From contig VWPU01011885.1 of NCBI GenBank assembly GCA_013398955.1, positions 1 through 64,000 of the forward strand: a stretch of DNA of 64,000 nucleotides, in the 5' to 3' direction. A model generated the notes under the pieces. That model was not told where the DNA came from. It ran no database searches and saw only the letters and a list, made by a program, of their open reading frames with translations. Below, in pieces: positions 11,820-25,800 of the stretch. Source of the DNA: Callaeas wilsoni. Lineage: Eukaryota > Chordata > Aves > Passeriformes > Callaeidae. Position numbers and translations under genes: made by a program. Numbering within the stretch: the first letter of the stretch is position 1; every line of letters begins with the position of its first letter.

Positions 11820-12034
11820 ACTTTCTGCCTGCCTATGAGAAGTGGTGAATGAATTCCAGTTTTTGCTTTGCTTGCATGTATAGCTTTTGCTTTCCCTGTT
11901 AAACTGTCTTTATGCCAACCCACAAGTCCCCTCACTTTTACTCTTCTGATTCTCTCTCCCCATCCCACTAGGACGAGTGTGCAAGTGGCAGCTTGAGGCT
12001 TACTTAGTTTCTGATTGAGGTTTAACCATGACGT
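11820..12034 (+). mobile_element. ERVL-type LTR, 3' half only
   Basis: Contains the block order of the 3' half of songbird ERVL LTRs: tgcctgcctatgagaagtggtgaatgaattcc, gcttttgctttccctgttaaactgtctttat, caacccacaag, cttttactcttctgattctctc, and an end like ggtttaaccatgac. The 5' half and all internal sequence are absent. The end matches that of the LTR at 16219-16807. Confidence 0.75.
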
Positions 12035-12274
12035 ACTGACGTACACTTTGTTCCTGACTGCCTTATGCACAACTCAATGCCTCTTCTCCCTGGATAATGC
12101 CACTGAACTGCAGGTTAATGTCATACATGCAAATCCACATTCTGCCCTTCAGCCTGTATCCAGTTGATGCCCTAGGATTTTAGCTTTTATATTTTCATAT
12201 ATTTGTAATCCTGCAATTCTTTAGTGTATAACTCTGAACTCCATATAGAGTGTTAGCTACTGCTTTCCCGTTTT

Positions 12275-12646
12275 TGTCAGACACAATTCCTCTCTAGGCC
12301 TGAGAATAAAGGACACCTCACTGTTTCAGGCCCTGAGAAATGTAAACAAAAGTGAGTTGGGGGGGAGCAAACTAAGAGAATTGGACTCCACTACCTGAAG
12401 CTGTGATTAGAGAATTGGACTCCACTGCCTGAAGCTGTAATTGGACAATTAACCTCTGGTATGCAAATGGACAAAACTTAAATCTTTCCGAAAAACCTGT
12501 GACTGTCGTCCATCCTGGGTGTAGTCTCTGCGAGACTCCTGCACTGCCCAAGCTGTACCCTGTGAAGGCCTTTCAATAAATCCCTGCTCTTTATCCTTTC
12601 ACTCTGTCTAACCTCTGTTCCAGGTCAGCCTCTACAAGGCCTCACA
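12275..12646 (+). mobile_element. LTR of a different ERV family (approximate edges)
   Basis: LTR-like architecture on the + strand. A 34-bp unit is duplicated in tandem (12375-12408 and 12409-12442, two mismatches), as in a U3 enhancer repeat. Further on come tgcaaatgg, then caATAAAtccctgctc (poly(A) signal near 12575), the pyrimidine-rich ctttcactctgtctaacctc, and an end in tcaca. This resembles the R/U5 of class I or II avian retroviral LTRs. The edges (TG at 12275, CA at 12646) are guesses, as no target duplication was found. No coding remains adjoin. Confidence 0.6.
12375..12442. repeat. 34-bp tandem duplication inside LTR
   Basis: Two adjoining copies of a 34-bp unit (agagaattggactccact, then cctgaagctgt) differ at two bases. 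The position upstream of the poly(A) signal fits a U3 enhancer repeat. Confidence 0.85.
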
Positions 12647-12709
12647 GTGCTGCCTCAGCAAAGCACTAGGACAGCCTAGCGCAGCCTTTCCCTGTCACAG
12701 ACAGATGGT

Positions 12710-13010
12710 CTAACACCCAGGGTCCCCATCACACACCCAGGGCCCCCATCACACACCCGGGCCCCCATCACACACCCAGGGCCCCCACCACACACCCGGA
12801 GCCCCAGTCAACCCCCCGCGCCCCCACCANNNNNNNNNNNNNNNNNNNNNNNNNNNNNNNNNNNNNNNNNNNNNNNNNNNNNNNNNNNNNNNNNNNNNNN
12901 NNNNNNNNNNNNNNNNNNNNNNNNNNNNNNNNNNNNNNNATCACACACCCAGGGTCCCCATCACACACCCAGAGCCCCCATCACACACCCGGGGACCCCA
13001 GCACATCACC
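12710..13010. repeat. C-rich minisatellite spanning an assembly gap
   Basis: Tandem copies of a unit of about 20 bases, acacacccagggcccccatc, with variants, run on both sides of an N run. At least four to five copies precede the gap and about three follow. The strand is strongly C-rich. The array length cannot be trusted because it is gapped. Confidence 0.9.
12830..12939. other. Assembly gap (110 N)
   Basis: A run of 110 undetermined bases within the minisatellite; the true size is unknown. The open frame on the minus strand that crosses it is meaningless. Confidence 0.99.
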
Positions 13011-16000
13011 AGGCCAGGGCTCATGCTGGCAGGGTTGTCTGCACTCTGTGGACGCCTACAGCCATAATTAGTTAATTATGTCAATGACAATGGTAGAGAC
13101 TGCTTGGCAGAATGTGTTATTTCTAAACCCACTGAGAAAGTGCTGAAATTCTTTTGCTCTTAGACTTTTTAGTCTTTAAGGCTTTAAGGTCTTACTCATA
13201 ATGACAGTAGGGCAATGAGACCCAGAGCCTGCTTCTGTGAGAGATTGCAGCCGCACAGTAATAGGCCACCACGAAAGACTCACCTCCTTTCTGGGGAACC
13301 CAGGAGACACTGTGGGCAGCAGAATGAATTTTTTAACCACCCAGGCAGAACCAGACAAATTCCACATCTAACCTTGAGGAAAGGCATAAGACATAGGTGA
13401 ATGACTTGGTTCCTTTCCATAAATTCCGCAAGCAGGAAGCCTCTTGCTGTGTTGTAAGGCTGGAGGGGAGACAGCACCTGCACACTGGGGCCTTGTGAGG
13501 TGCTCAGGGGACAGGGAGGAAGGAGTGGGCTTTGGCATTGGCACAGGCAGAAGTGCTCTCCTCTGGGGCATCTCTGCACCAATGCAGCACCAGTTGCAGG
13601 TGCTGTCCCTCGTTGCCTTCCCAATGCCAGGCACAGCTCAAAGCTGCAGGGAAAACCAAGTAGTGCACTGGAAGGCATGAATTGCCAGCACCAAGGCAAG
13701 AGGGAAGAGAACCAGAGAAAGGGAAAAGGGCAAATTACATGCTCCTTAGTTACTTTAAAATGAGCTTAGATTTGGACGAAAATTACATTATCCTTTGTTC
13801 ACTTATGAGACAATTTTCTGACTTACTAACATGAGCTAATTTAAATTTCTGAAACCTCAAGTGGATCTCTGTAAATGTTTTAGAATTTTATTCCCACTTA
13901 CAAAAAAATCACTGCTCTATTTTCTCCTTTACTGGAACCAATGTAATGGCTTTCTAATTTACCAGACCATTTACTGCTGCCAATATAGGAGTTTCAGCCA
14001 AAATATTTTCCACGAAGAAAACAGTAAGAGTAAAGCATCTAAACAGACGTTTTCCAGTAAACATATCTCTTGTCATTGTTAAATATTATGGGGTACATTG
14101 CAAAAATTCTATCACTGTTTAAATACCTGCCTTTCCTGTAAAGGACTGACATTGCGGAGAGCACAAAAGCAATTTAGAAGCCTTTTTCATAGCCATTCAA
14201 AAAGGTTAAGCCGTAGAAATGCTTATGGAATGTGTGTACATTTCTATATAAAAATATTATATATAGCATATAACTAAAGCAGCAGTGCTCCCTTCATACA
14301 GCAGGTGGTGCTACTGGATCACGCTGTAGAAGCAACATGGAAGACCTGCATTTTGTCTTTATTCTGTCGTTGATTAAACGTATGCAAACAGATTAACTCT
14401 GCGGGGTTTGAGGGTTTTTCCCTTATTTCAGATGTAGCTTTAAATTGCAAATGTATCTTTAATACAGAAGGGTAGTGTATGAGCAAAACAGTGTGACATT
14501 CTCTTCAATCTTGCAGAAATAAAGCTTCAGACAAGATGAAACTCATTTATATTCTGAACATAAAACATTAAATTTGAGAGCCTTCTGCTTAAATGAAAGG
14601 CAAGAAGAAATTTATTCACTGTCCTTACGTGGAGCATGATTGCATTCCTCATTTGTTGAAGTGGGTCAGTGATTACTGTTTGAATCCCGTAAACAGTTTA
14701 GCATTGCTTATTTGCATATTAATCAGGATAATAGTGTGAGTGTTTAATCACACCCTTCATCAGGGGTGTCTGGTTTGCTGCTCAAGTACTGCAGCCATGC
14801 TTTTGAGACTGGAAAGATATGTGCACAACAGCTTAGGTGTGGCATAATCCCCTCTAAATTTTGCTGAAAATATGCAACTTGAGATGATCAGAATAGGAGA
14901 GTGTTGGTCATACACTCTCATACATTCAAGCCAGTTTCTTCTTCCTTTTTTCAGTGTTACTTTCAAAATGTTAACAGATATTTGGGCATTACAGTAAAGG
15001 TTAGAAGCACAGATGTGATTTTCTGAATGAAAGGAATGGAGCAGCAGCAGTGGCATTGCAAAACTAGATAGTGAAGGGATAGGTACCAAGACAACCACTG
15101 GCTTCAGAGGCATAAATAATCCTGAGGGCTGCTGGGGCCACACGTTGCAGTTTCTCTGAGTACTCAGCAAGTGGTGGTCAGCCCCTCCACCACAGCCTCC
15201 TGAAAGAAATCATCTCACTTTACTCTGTCTCCACCATGAGGTGCACCACAATTAAGTGATGTTTGATATGAAGAAGAAATTAACAAAGTAAATGTCTGTT
15301 CATCTACTGAATATAGCCAGAGGATGTTCTAGACAGATATTTCAGATTTAGAGATATATATATATTATAAATACATAATATATTATAAATACCTAAGTTC
15401 CCTAATATAGATCTTACCTGTTTCCAAATGTAAATCACTTTTAGTTCTCAGACAGGGACTAGTTAGAAAGACTAAAGTCTAACATGAAGGAGTTGGCACA
15501 ATTGTCCTTCAAAATTGTTCCTCAATTTCCTGTACAGCCAGTGACAAGATGAAGAACTTTCAAAATTCTAGAAGAGATTTTCCTCAGATATTTCATCTGT
15601 ATAATCCCTTTTTTCCTTAAGATCTTGAAAGACACTTCTATCTCTGTAAGAAATTTGTACAAGTAGAAAAACTAATTCACCAGGTGCCTGCCTTAGTCAA
15701 AATATGTCAAGGGCACAAGTCTTGGTGCTGCAGAACATCTTCACAAGGTGCACATCTGCCCTAAGAGCTCTGCGCTCCTCCATTAATAATACAAACTGCT
15801 TGCAGTCAGACACGCCTGACCTCTGACAGCCCCCCGGGCCTGAACACAAACTTGTCACTGCCATAGCTCCTCTCTGCAGTGGCAGCAAGCACCACGAAGA
15901 GATCCTTTCCAGCCACGTCTGCTTGGGTAAGCACATTATAGATCACAAATACCAGCACTCTGACCTTCGTTCTGAGTCAGTAGACTAGAAAGCCACTAGG

Positions 16001-16218
16001 CTTTAGGAGCTCTCAATGACAAGAATAGCTACTGTTTGGAGATAATAAAGACATGAGAGGGAAAGTTTTACAGCAAGCAGAATATATAAAAGCCTTTAGA
16101 TCCTACACTTAGCAGCAGCTGTTATTAATCTTACATCAAATTTCTTTATTCAGTGTTTTATGTGGTGAGAAATCCTGTAACATATAAAGGTGGCTCTATC
16201 TGAAGGGTAGTTACAGAG
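13011..16218. other. Intergenic, no gene seen
   Basis: A moderately GC-rich block lies at about 13440-13700 and produces overlapping frames on both strands, none protein-like. The rest is AT-rich, with an AT dinucleotide-rich patch at about 15350-15400 (atatatatat, ttataaatac repeats). No transposon was recognised with confidence. Confidence 0.5.
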
Positions 16219-16807
16219 TGTCCTCTTTTTTTGGCTGGACTAGAGTTAATTTTCTTCTTAGTACAGTGCTCAGGTTTTTTGGATTCATCATAAGAATAAT
16301 GTTGATAACACCATGATGTTTTAATTGTTGTGAAGCAGTGCTTACCCTGAGTCAAGGAATTTCCAGTTCCACATGCTCTGCTAGGGAGGAACTGCGCAAG
16401 AAACTGGGAGGGAGCACAGCCAGGAGCTGACCCAAACTGGCCAAAGGGATATTCCATACCACAGAACATCATGTCCAGTTCATAAAGTGGGGGAAGCTGC
16501 CCAGGAGCTGCAGATCAGTGCTCAGTGATGGGCTGGGCATCAGTCAGCAGGTGGTGAGCAGTTGGATTGCACATCACTTGCCTTTCTAGTGGTTTATTTC
16601 TCTCTCTCTCTTTTTTTTTTAAATTTCCATTTTTAATACAATTATTATTACTTTATATTTTATTTCAAATATTAAACTGTTCTTATCTCAACCCACAGGT
16701 TTTACCTTTTCTTTTTTCCCAGTTATCTCTCCCATCCCACAGGGAGCCAAGGGAGTGAGCGAGCAGCTTCATAGTACTTAGCTGCTGGCTGGAGTTAAGC
16801 CATGACA
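16219..16807 (+). mobile_element. ERVL-type solo LTR, + orientation
   Basis: Near full-length LTR of the songbird ERVL type. It begins tgtcctct, then ggctggactagagttaattttctt, gttgataacaccatgatgtttta, cagtgcttaccctgagtcaagg, gaccc.aactggccaaagggatattccatacc, a TATA-like ttcataaag, ttaaactgttcttatctcaacccac, gttatctctcccatcccac, and ends gctggctggagttaagccatgaca. A T-rich expansion sits at about 16600-16640. The ends are TG and CA. No clear 5-bp target duplication remains (cagag against tgcag). No internal genes flank it. Confidence 0.85.
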
Positions 16808-19800
16808 TGCAGTGACAGCCCCATATTGCCTCAGTGCCCACTGACAGACTATGAATGCTCTCACAGCACTGAATTAACCTCCCCAGGGCTGGCTCCAGCA
16901 GACTGACAGGCTGTTTTCAGGAAATGGTGAATGTTCTGCTGCCACCAGATAAGGATGAGCACAACAGAAGACTCTCTTTTCAAGCCAGAGCCCCAACCAA
17001 CATCTGTGGGAAGGCATCCACACCTCACTAGCAGCACAGCGTTCCCTCTCTGAGGTTCAGTTATCTGTGCAGTCCCTTAAGAAGTGGGGGGACTCTCTCC
17101 CAGCGAGCTCAACTTCCCATCTGGTACAGAAACACTGTATTTTCCCACTGTGAGGAGAGCACATATTCAAGGTTTGGCTGGCTCAGAGGACATTTGCTTT
17201 GAGTTGAATCACAGCTCAGACCTCCAGCAGGGACTTGACGAAGAAGCAAAACCTGGAGTGATGCTGGCTTATATTCTTTTATTTCCCCCCCTTAGTGTAG
17301 TGAAAGAGGAACCAATAATCCAAGGCTCTGAGACTTACTGGGATAGGAAATCCTGCAAGGAAAAAAACAAATACAGATAATGAGCACAAAACTATGTTTC
17401 ATTTATGAACATTAATTAGAAGCAATAAAAAATCCCAATTAGATTGTTACTTAAAAATGTATTAGACACTGACACTTATCTGAGACTTGCTATAGAAACA
17501 TGAGCTCAGCCACAGTTTCATTTGAGATGACTAATTTCACAGCTTTTAAACATATAAATCACCATAATGATATCACAGTCATAAATCCAAATGAAATTGC
17601 ATTTTACATCTTTCACATTAAAACCATAAATTTGCTTCATCAAGTATCCATTTTGCGAGATTTCAATTAATTTTATTCTGTATTTAACATCTGAAATGAG
17701 TTTACAGATTTATCAATGGGGTTTGGTGTGTACTGAAGGATTGCAGACGTCCTTTGTTTACCTTTACTTGTTGTTTTTGTTCACCTTTTACACCGATCTC
17801 ACTTCAGGACTTCAAGAATACAACATCCTATTGCAAAATCCCTCATCAGGCTGCCAGGAGCCTGCTGCTTGTAACAGGCATTGCTTGCAGCCTACATCTC
17901 TTTGTCTTACCACAAGCTCACACGTTAAATTTGTGGGGTGTGGATATGCCCATGGCTTATTGCACTGAAATCCTCAGCTTCCTTTGACTGCACCCTGGCT
18001 GGTAAGGTCAATTATCTTCCACCAGATAATGTAAATGTGTTAGGTGTTGTCTTTTTCAATGAGTAGGATAGCATTTTAACCTACTTTATTCAAAATTAAC
18101 TCTCCATTGTGTCTGAAAGGATTTTTCTTGTAGTAATCTGTCACTGTGGGGGTCTGTAGCTCCAACTCCCTCATGGTTGATAGCAGATAATATATGGAAA
18201 TGGAAGAAAAAAGGCAAAGAATACAATACGAAAACGCAGCTATGGATCTTTTCTAATTATTTGATCTGTTTCTTTGACAAATACAGATTTTAATAATTTT
18301 CCAAATTTCCCTTCTTCATCAACAGCTGCATAGATAATATAATAGTGGAAATCACTGGTCTAATCCCCAGCACAAGAGACATAAAAGATGGAAAGCTTTT
18401 GGGAGTCACTGTGACAACTGCCTGTTCTAAACACCTGCAGTTTTTTTAATTTTGTAGTTACCACAGGAAAAAAAATAATCTGACAGTTAAAGAAATATTG
18501 TAAGTTGCTCAAATGATGTTTTAGCTAGAAATGAAAGTTTTGCTTTGGGTTTTAAATAAGTACGCTTAAGAACATTTAAAAGTACGAGCTTTTAACATAA
18601 GTTTAATTGCAGGTGAAGTGATGCTGTGAGTGTCATGCATTGATATGAACACAATGCTGAAGTGACAGTAACTGATACAGAGGCAGACGACTTTTACTCT
18701 ATCATACACACATGCACACCCCAAAAACTCTCAAGATACTGTACTTGCTTTAAAAAGAAAAAAGATATTTTAATAATGTTGCCAAACCAAGTCCCAGATA
18801 CACTACAATTTTCTCCCTCTAAGCATGAAAACCAACACGTTCTTGGTTCCCAACATTTATTTTAAAGTGCATTTTATTGTTTCTACAACAATTCTTTAAC
18901 AATAGAACATGAAGCAGTAATGAAATGTTATATGACAGAATAATATGTCCTGCCTTTTCATTCAGGACAGTCTCTAAAACTTCAGTATTTGACATCAGTA
19001 TTTTACATTTGACAGGATCAATAACCTTCTGGGAAATGCCCCTTACTGCTTTCTAATGAGCAAATTGATGGATTTTGAAACAGGAACAAGTTATCTTCCT
19101 CAAAAGCTGTAACTGGGAATGAACAATTTTAAATGAATGCTGACATCTGCACAACAGCCATGTTTCTGCAGCTCTCCAGAGAAAACGAAGAAGCAAATAA
19201 CATTTCAGAGCTGCAGGGACATTAAAAGCGTTAAGTGACCGTTCATTTTTATTTTCTTCCCAAAAGGTTGATGATTTTCAAGAGATATGAGCAAAGGCTA
19301 TAAACAAAGGTAGAGTCATGAATTTTAAAAATTTAAATCAACCTTGATATTCTTTATTCTCCACACAGACCACTTCCTGTCCTTAATAGCAAAAGTCCAT
19401 TTCTGTTATGAAAGAAATTCCCTGAGCCAGGCTCAGGCAGGCAGCCCTGTGTTAGATCCACAAACAATGTGGAGACTCACCAGAGACCTAGTCAGGTGTG
19501 AGACACTTATCACTGAAGTTCCTAATGCATGGCCCTCTAACATGTCCCTTATGCAAAACAAAGACTACGAATTTCCACAGCACTTTCCCCCAGCCCCTTT
19601 CTCAGGGCAAGATGTAGATAATTCCAAACATACAGCTTTTCATATTGCTGCACTTTCCTCAAACATTTCTATTCCTTAAGAAGTAGCTAAAGACTAAATG
19701 TTGCATTTTAAAGGTGTGTAGGTGTTCTACATCAGGCTGCCTTTACAAGTCATACCACCAATCGTTTTTATTCTCTGCAGACCCGGGATGCTTGGCCAGA

Positions 19801-22800
19801 AGCAGGAAGTGGTGTTCCAAGGCTGACAGACTGTGCCAGAGGCCTGGAGCCACAGCACGCACCCCAGGGACACCGCTTCCTCACAACCAGCCCCTCCAAG
19901 GGACAGCAGTAGCTGCTGAGAGGAGCTGACACAATTTCTACAGACTCAGGTCTGGGAAGATGCTACAAAGGCTAAAAGAGAGAGCTGATACCTTTGTCAC
20001 CTGACATGGTGTAATAGCAAAGCACTCAAGCACTATACTCATGAAATGTGTGCAGATCTGAAATAAAAAAAGAACTGCCCTCAACATAGTCAATGCTTCC
20101 TCTGAGAAATGCTACTCCTTCTTCTCCCTCAAATATATCAGAGCCTGCATGAAATGAAATTCACAGTGAAGTCAGGATGCCTCAGAGCTGCCTCCCAGCC
20201 AGCTGTGATCCCTCCTTGTTGCAAAGGGCTTCAGAGCAATCCCGATGAAGGACAAATATTTGCTCTCTGTTGAGTTTAGTGTCACATCTGATGTTGAAAA
20301 AAAGTCACTGTAAAGTAGCTCCCAAAGGAAGAAATGCAAATGTTCCCTTCCAGAGTGAAAACGTTTGAGTCATTTGAAACATGAAACCAGTAACCTACCA
20401 CAGATACCATAAGCAAAATGCAGATCTATAAGAACAGGAATGCTGGCAAAGATGACCCATATGCTTTGTACCATTTGCAAGCTACTTTATTCCTTTATTG
20501 CTAAGTGCTTACTTTTAGAGCAGCTTCACCAAATTGCATGTACAACATGCCTTTGGCATCACACTTTGTCTTTATTCAAAACTCCTAAATGGTCAATATT
20601 ATTTTTCTAAATGTAATCATTAGTAATAAATATTCAGGTGATTTAATTCCATCCGTATCATGTTTCTGTTTTAATATTTGATGCAAAGGGAAACAATGCT
20701 CTTAAAACTGATGAAAAGCTTTGCAACCGAGAACATTTGTTTTAGATTTGAGCCAAAACATAAATCTAATATGAAAAATATAAGAGAAGAGGAACTAACT
20801 CATGATCCTGAAGGGACTATAAAACATGCTATAAAAATACTTTTAAAGTGGTTTGAGAGAGAGTGAGGGCCAAACCAACAGAAAATGTCAAACTTTGACC
20901 CACATTCCATCTCCCATGACCCATCACAACTGCAACATGACTGCCCACTGGCTAAATTTCCATTGCTATTATGAAGGGAACATGGATCAGGGTGATGGAC
21001 CCTGCAAACACACCCAGTTCTGCGTCTAATAGAAGAATCAACTAAAAAGTAAAAGAAAGATGATTTTACCACCCCTGTTGTATAGATCTAGAACCAGAAA
21101 GGGATATGAATGGCTTTGGGAAAGCAGAGAAAAGACTCTACATCTTTCAAGCTCTAGACCCAGTTAAGTATCCACACACAAAACGCAAAACCACAAAATC
21201 CCAGAAATGTTGATTCTAGCAGGGCTCTGGGGGTCACTTCCCTCTCCCAGCAGCCTTTCCCCTCCCAGCACTGAAGACCTGACGCAATGGGATTCTCCAA
21301 GCTGGGTAGCTCCCTGCCAGGAGCAGGGAGAGGACAAAGGTCCTGGTACTGGCCTGGCCCACAGTACGACTCTGAAACACTCTCTTTTCTACCAACAAAC
21401 ACTGTCTGAAACAAAAGGCAAGTGTTCTCAGTTCTAATTTCTGAATATAATATTGGCACAAAGATGTGCTTGTGTTCACACAAGAGTCTACAGACCAGGC
21501 AGACATTATTTTACAGTGGAAGCCTTTTAAATTACTTTTTTAGTAGTAGTAGCAGTAGTAGTAGTAGTTTTTCCTTTGGTTTTGCTGCTGGTGAGAATTT
21601 GTTATCAAGGGAAAAAAAAAAGATGGAAGAAGAATGACAATGATTCCCATCCATGTCCCAGCTGTACTCTGAAGCTGCAAAAATGTCATTTTGATTTTAA
21701 TACGGCATGCAGAGCTCTGCTTCTGCTGAATGAGAAGAGAATCATCATAATGCAAAACAACAGAATTAATGGAGACAATGCACGATACCATACCTTCTCC
21801 AGTTAGGGGAAAATGCAAAGAGAAGGTGTGCTCTATTCTTTGACACAGCTTCTCAGAGTTAGAGCAAATATTTTGGTGCTAACAGTTTATTTTTGCTAAC
21901 AGATAGATACTTTAGAATATTTTTGCAATTCCTTTGTCATACTTCCCATTGCCATATTTAGCAAGAAATAGTAGGTGAAAGGCTGGAAAACAAGAGGGCA
22001 GCAGAGTCTCTTTCAGGCTTTGAAGTTACAATGGCATTGGAGACATCCCAGCATGATTAAGGGAAATCCAGGAACATCCATTTGAATCGGTGGCAGTGGA
22101 ACAGCATAATCCTCCCACACTAAGCCCTGCTTTGTTTTCAGATTGTGCTGCTGGTCCTAATGAGAAATATCAATGGGAGAGTAAAAGGGGCCTGGGTATC
22201 AGTTTATATTCTTTGGAATGGAAAGGGTCATTCCTACTTCTGATATCATTCCCCAGGGCTGCCAGTTGCCTCTAAACTCTGCTTTTATGGGCCAGTATCT
22301 GAAATCAGTCTCGGAAGTCAATCACCAAAATCGTTACCAATCATTTATAAGTATACCTGTTCGTTTTGTTTTGTTTTCTTTTTTCTTGGTGTGTGTGTGT
22401 ACAAGTTTAAGTTTGTTTGTTTCCTTAGAGGTAAAAATACCAAGAAATATAAAACCAGAAAGTCAATTAAACCAGAAAGCCAACCTGCAAGTACCAGTTT
22501 ACGGGCTTTATTATGGATTTTGACATACTCCTGTGATTTGAGGCAGTCTCAGCATATTCTGATTAAAATTGTGAAAACATGTTCTCTGGGGAAGAAAAAA
22601 GCGTCAGATCCTTTCCCCAGGGAAGTTGAACTAATTGGCACACTGTTTGCCCAGGAATGACTGAAATATAACAGAGAACCTAAATGATAGAGAAAGAAAC
22701 ATCTTCTTGTTGATAAACCTCTTATTTTCCATATGCCATTCCAGTTATTTCACTGGGTCACACACGCACGACTGTTAATAACTTTGAACACTTGATTCTA

Positions 22801-25800
22801 AAGGAAACCTCTGCTTTTAGCAGCATGGCTATTACAATATGCAAACTGTCTCATTTGGCAGCCTGAGCTGCCCTTACACAGTCTGGTAGGCTGCAGACAG
22901 ACACTATTTTCCACACAAAGAGCCTTTCTGCTTGAGCAGCTCCCCTCAGACATCACTAACAGCAGCAGACCATGATATCCAAGTGAGCAGCTGCCAAGCT
23001 CATCAACACAGCATGGTGATACTCAAGCATCAGGAGCGGAGAGGAGCTTGCCACCTCCAGCAGGCTAGGAGATCTGTACCAGGTTGATGTGGCTAGGGTT
23101 TAGCTTCTGACAATTTGCAGACCCCTGGGAGATGGTGTTTCAGTGGGCACTAATTATATGGTCTCTTTTGGCTGAATTTTCACCAAGAAAAAAGTGCCTT
23201 GCAGATATCTTGGCCCCTTCTGTAAAATTTCATTTATTTTCTAGTGTTTTCTCTATTCTTTGCCATTGCCATTTAAGTGTAAATAAAGTTTATACCATGA
23301 GGAAGGGTACCTAGGGCCCTGTTATTTTCTCCACCATCTCAAAATGCTTTCCAGGATCAATTAGGAGTTGCTGACTTGCTAAGACTTATGACTACTACAT
23401 TTTCAACTAATCTTCTTACTTGGTTTCCCCAGCTGTCGTCATACTGAATGGGATTTAATTTTTGTAGCAACTTGCTTATCTTTGAATTCAGTGTTATCCT
23501 TTCATAAAATCCTTTGTGTGCCAAAGATTAGAGGAGCCATTTTTTAGCATGCTCAGCTTTTGCAGCTCCTACAGGCAATCCAGAGAATCCTATAAAACCA
23601 CTGTATCTAGAAACAAGTTAATTCTGATTTGAGAGTCAAACATGCTGTTCAGCAGCCAGCTTAGCCAGAAAGAAAATCAAAACAGTTTTGGACACTGCTG
23701 AAAACAAACAATATTTTTTAGAACTGAGGGGAAATGAAGATCACCGTTGACTACCTGAACAAAAGTAATTCTGATCTCATTCTTCAGTTTTAACTAATTT
23801 ATTTGTTTGTCTCATTGTTCCTAAAAATCGCCCACTATATTCAGTTTGCATTTTTCTGCATTATAGGGTCTTATCCTTGTTTTAGTCTAACACGCATGCT
23901 GAAAGACTAGAAAATAAACAAGAATGTATTGAATATATTTTCCTTCTAACATCTAGAGGCAGATTTGTTATTGAAAGAGTTGCTTTATTTATCAATCTGG
24001 CTAACAACCAACCAGTTTCATGCCTGCTAATCAGACTACAGCAGCTGCCACCTTCAGAAGAACGCATGTGTGCCAAGAGGTCTGCTGACTGCCTTGTAAT
24101 TTTCCAGTACAGCTCCATGGGCTGCTGAGTCCTTCCTCTTGCATCTGAATCTCATGACCAAAGAATAACTTTCTGAATAATTCTTTCTGAAATGAGAGTT
24201 TGTAGATCTAAAGTGCTATCCACATTTTTAAAAGGTGGTTTGTAGTGTTTTATTAGATTTTGTATTAATTCCAGCACCCAGATTTTCCCCATCCCTGAAG
24301 AGCCCCAGCATTTGCTGGCAGCAGAATCTGCCCAGCAGAAGCCAGAGAGGGATCTATGCGTACATGGAAGGGAGAAGACCTGCTCCAGGTGGTGTGATGT
24401 GCCATATGGGTTTTTTCCACATGGGTCAAGCTTTGCTCTTGTGTTTAACCTGGACCATTTGTTTGTCAGTTTGAAAAGTAGGGGCTGCTCAGATTTTATG
24501 TTGGCCATGGAGATATGTATTTAATTGGTTGAAAACTCTGCAGTGTATGACAGGTTTCTATCTTACAGGTGTCACGCCATCCAGACATCAGTAACAACAA
24601 AACACATACAGTGGAGGAAAAGATTTAGTGACATTTTTCCATTAAATTTTCTGTAGAGCAGGCATTCCTCTCCATGACTTACAAATGTTTGAACGAATCA
24701 AATGTAGTGCTTCATGCAGTGAGGTAGAACTTTTTTAGAGCAGGGAGTTCCATGAGACTTGGCCAGAGGACACTGTGAGTACAAGTAGTCAGCTTGGCTC
24801 AGGAGGAGTTGGATGATGAGGTGGAAAGGCACTGTCTGGGCACCTTCTACTGCTTCAACTCACTAAGTAAGCAAAATACATCCAGAAGGGTAGGAAGTGT
24901 CATCTACATTTGCCATGGTCTTGTGCTTTTGACCCCTGTTGAGACAAAATGCCAGCCTAAGTGGACCTTTGGCCTGAGCTGCTACAATCATCTGGTGTTC
25001 TGACATTGATTTATGGTAATTACTGTAGTAACTTCTAAATTATCATTCAAATGTAGGGAACCTAAAAGGCCTTTGCATACATTCAAGTTAATAATTATGA
25101 ATAATGCATTGTTAAATACGTTTAAGGATTACTTCAATAGGACTATTCATGACAATGCATGCAACCTTTAAAAAAATATTTGTAGGACAAAACTTGGGGG
25201 CATTTTTCATGCTTTTTAATGAGAAAAAATTCACTTGCTTTATATGTGTGCATGAAAGCAATGATTCTGAAGATGCTTTGTTAAGGAGCCATATAAAACA
25301 CAGCTTTATTTTTCACAGGAATAAAAATTTTGTCTTGATCTTGCATGCTTTAGAATATGGGAAAAAAGTGTTGTGTGCACGGAGCTAAACCCATTGTACT
25401 GTCAGAAGTCTTCAAACTGGCAAAACAAGTATCACTCACAACTTGAATCAAAAATGGGCAGTGGAAAAAAATGGTGCCATGAAACCGAACATTAATAAGC
25501 TCATAACTATGTAGTCTGCTTCAGCACTTTCCATGGAAGTTTAACACACAACCATTAAGGTTAAGGCTTTCTGTCTCTCACAGGATACACTCTTGTCAAT
25601 TTTCCATGTATATTTTACTTCCAGGAAGAAAACTCAGTGAACTAAAGTATTATTTGAAGTGTCCTTCAGTCACTTGTAAATTCCAAGTTGTGTTTTCACT
25701 TACTTTCGCTGATACAGTCTATCATGAGACTGGAAGATATCAAATACTATTAGCTAATCAAAATAATTTCTATGATAATATTCCATTTCCTCAGGACAAA

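Noticed and set aside
12768..12968. Minus-strand frame through the N run
   Set aside because: It is built from a minisatellite and undetermined bases.
12710..13010. CRISPR-like regular repeats
   Set aside because: The units are contiguous with no unique spacers, and the genome is vertebrate.
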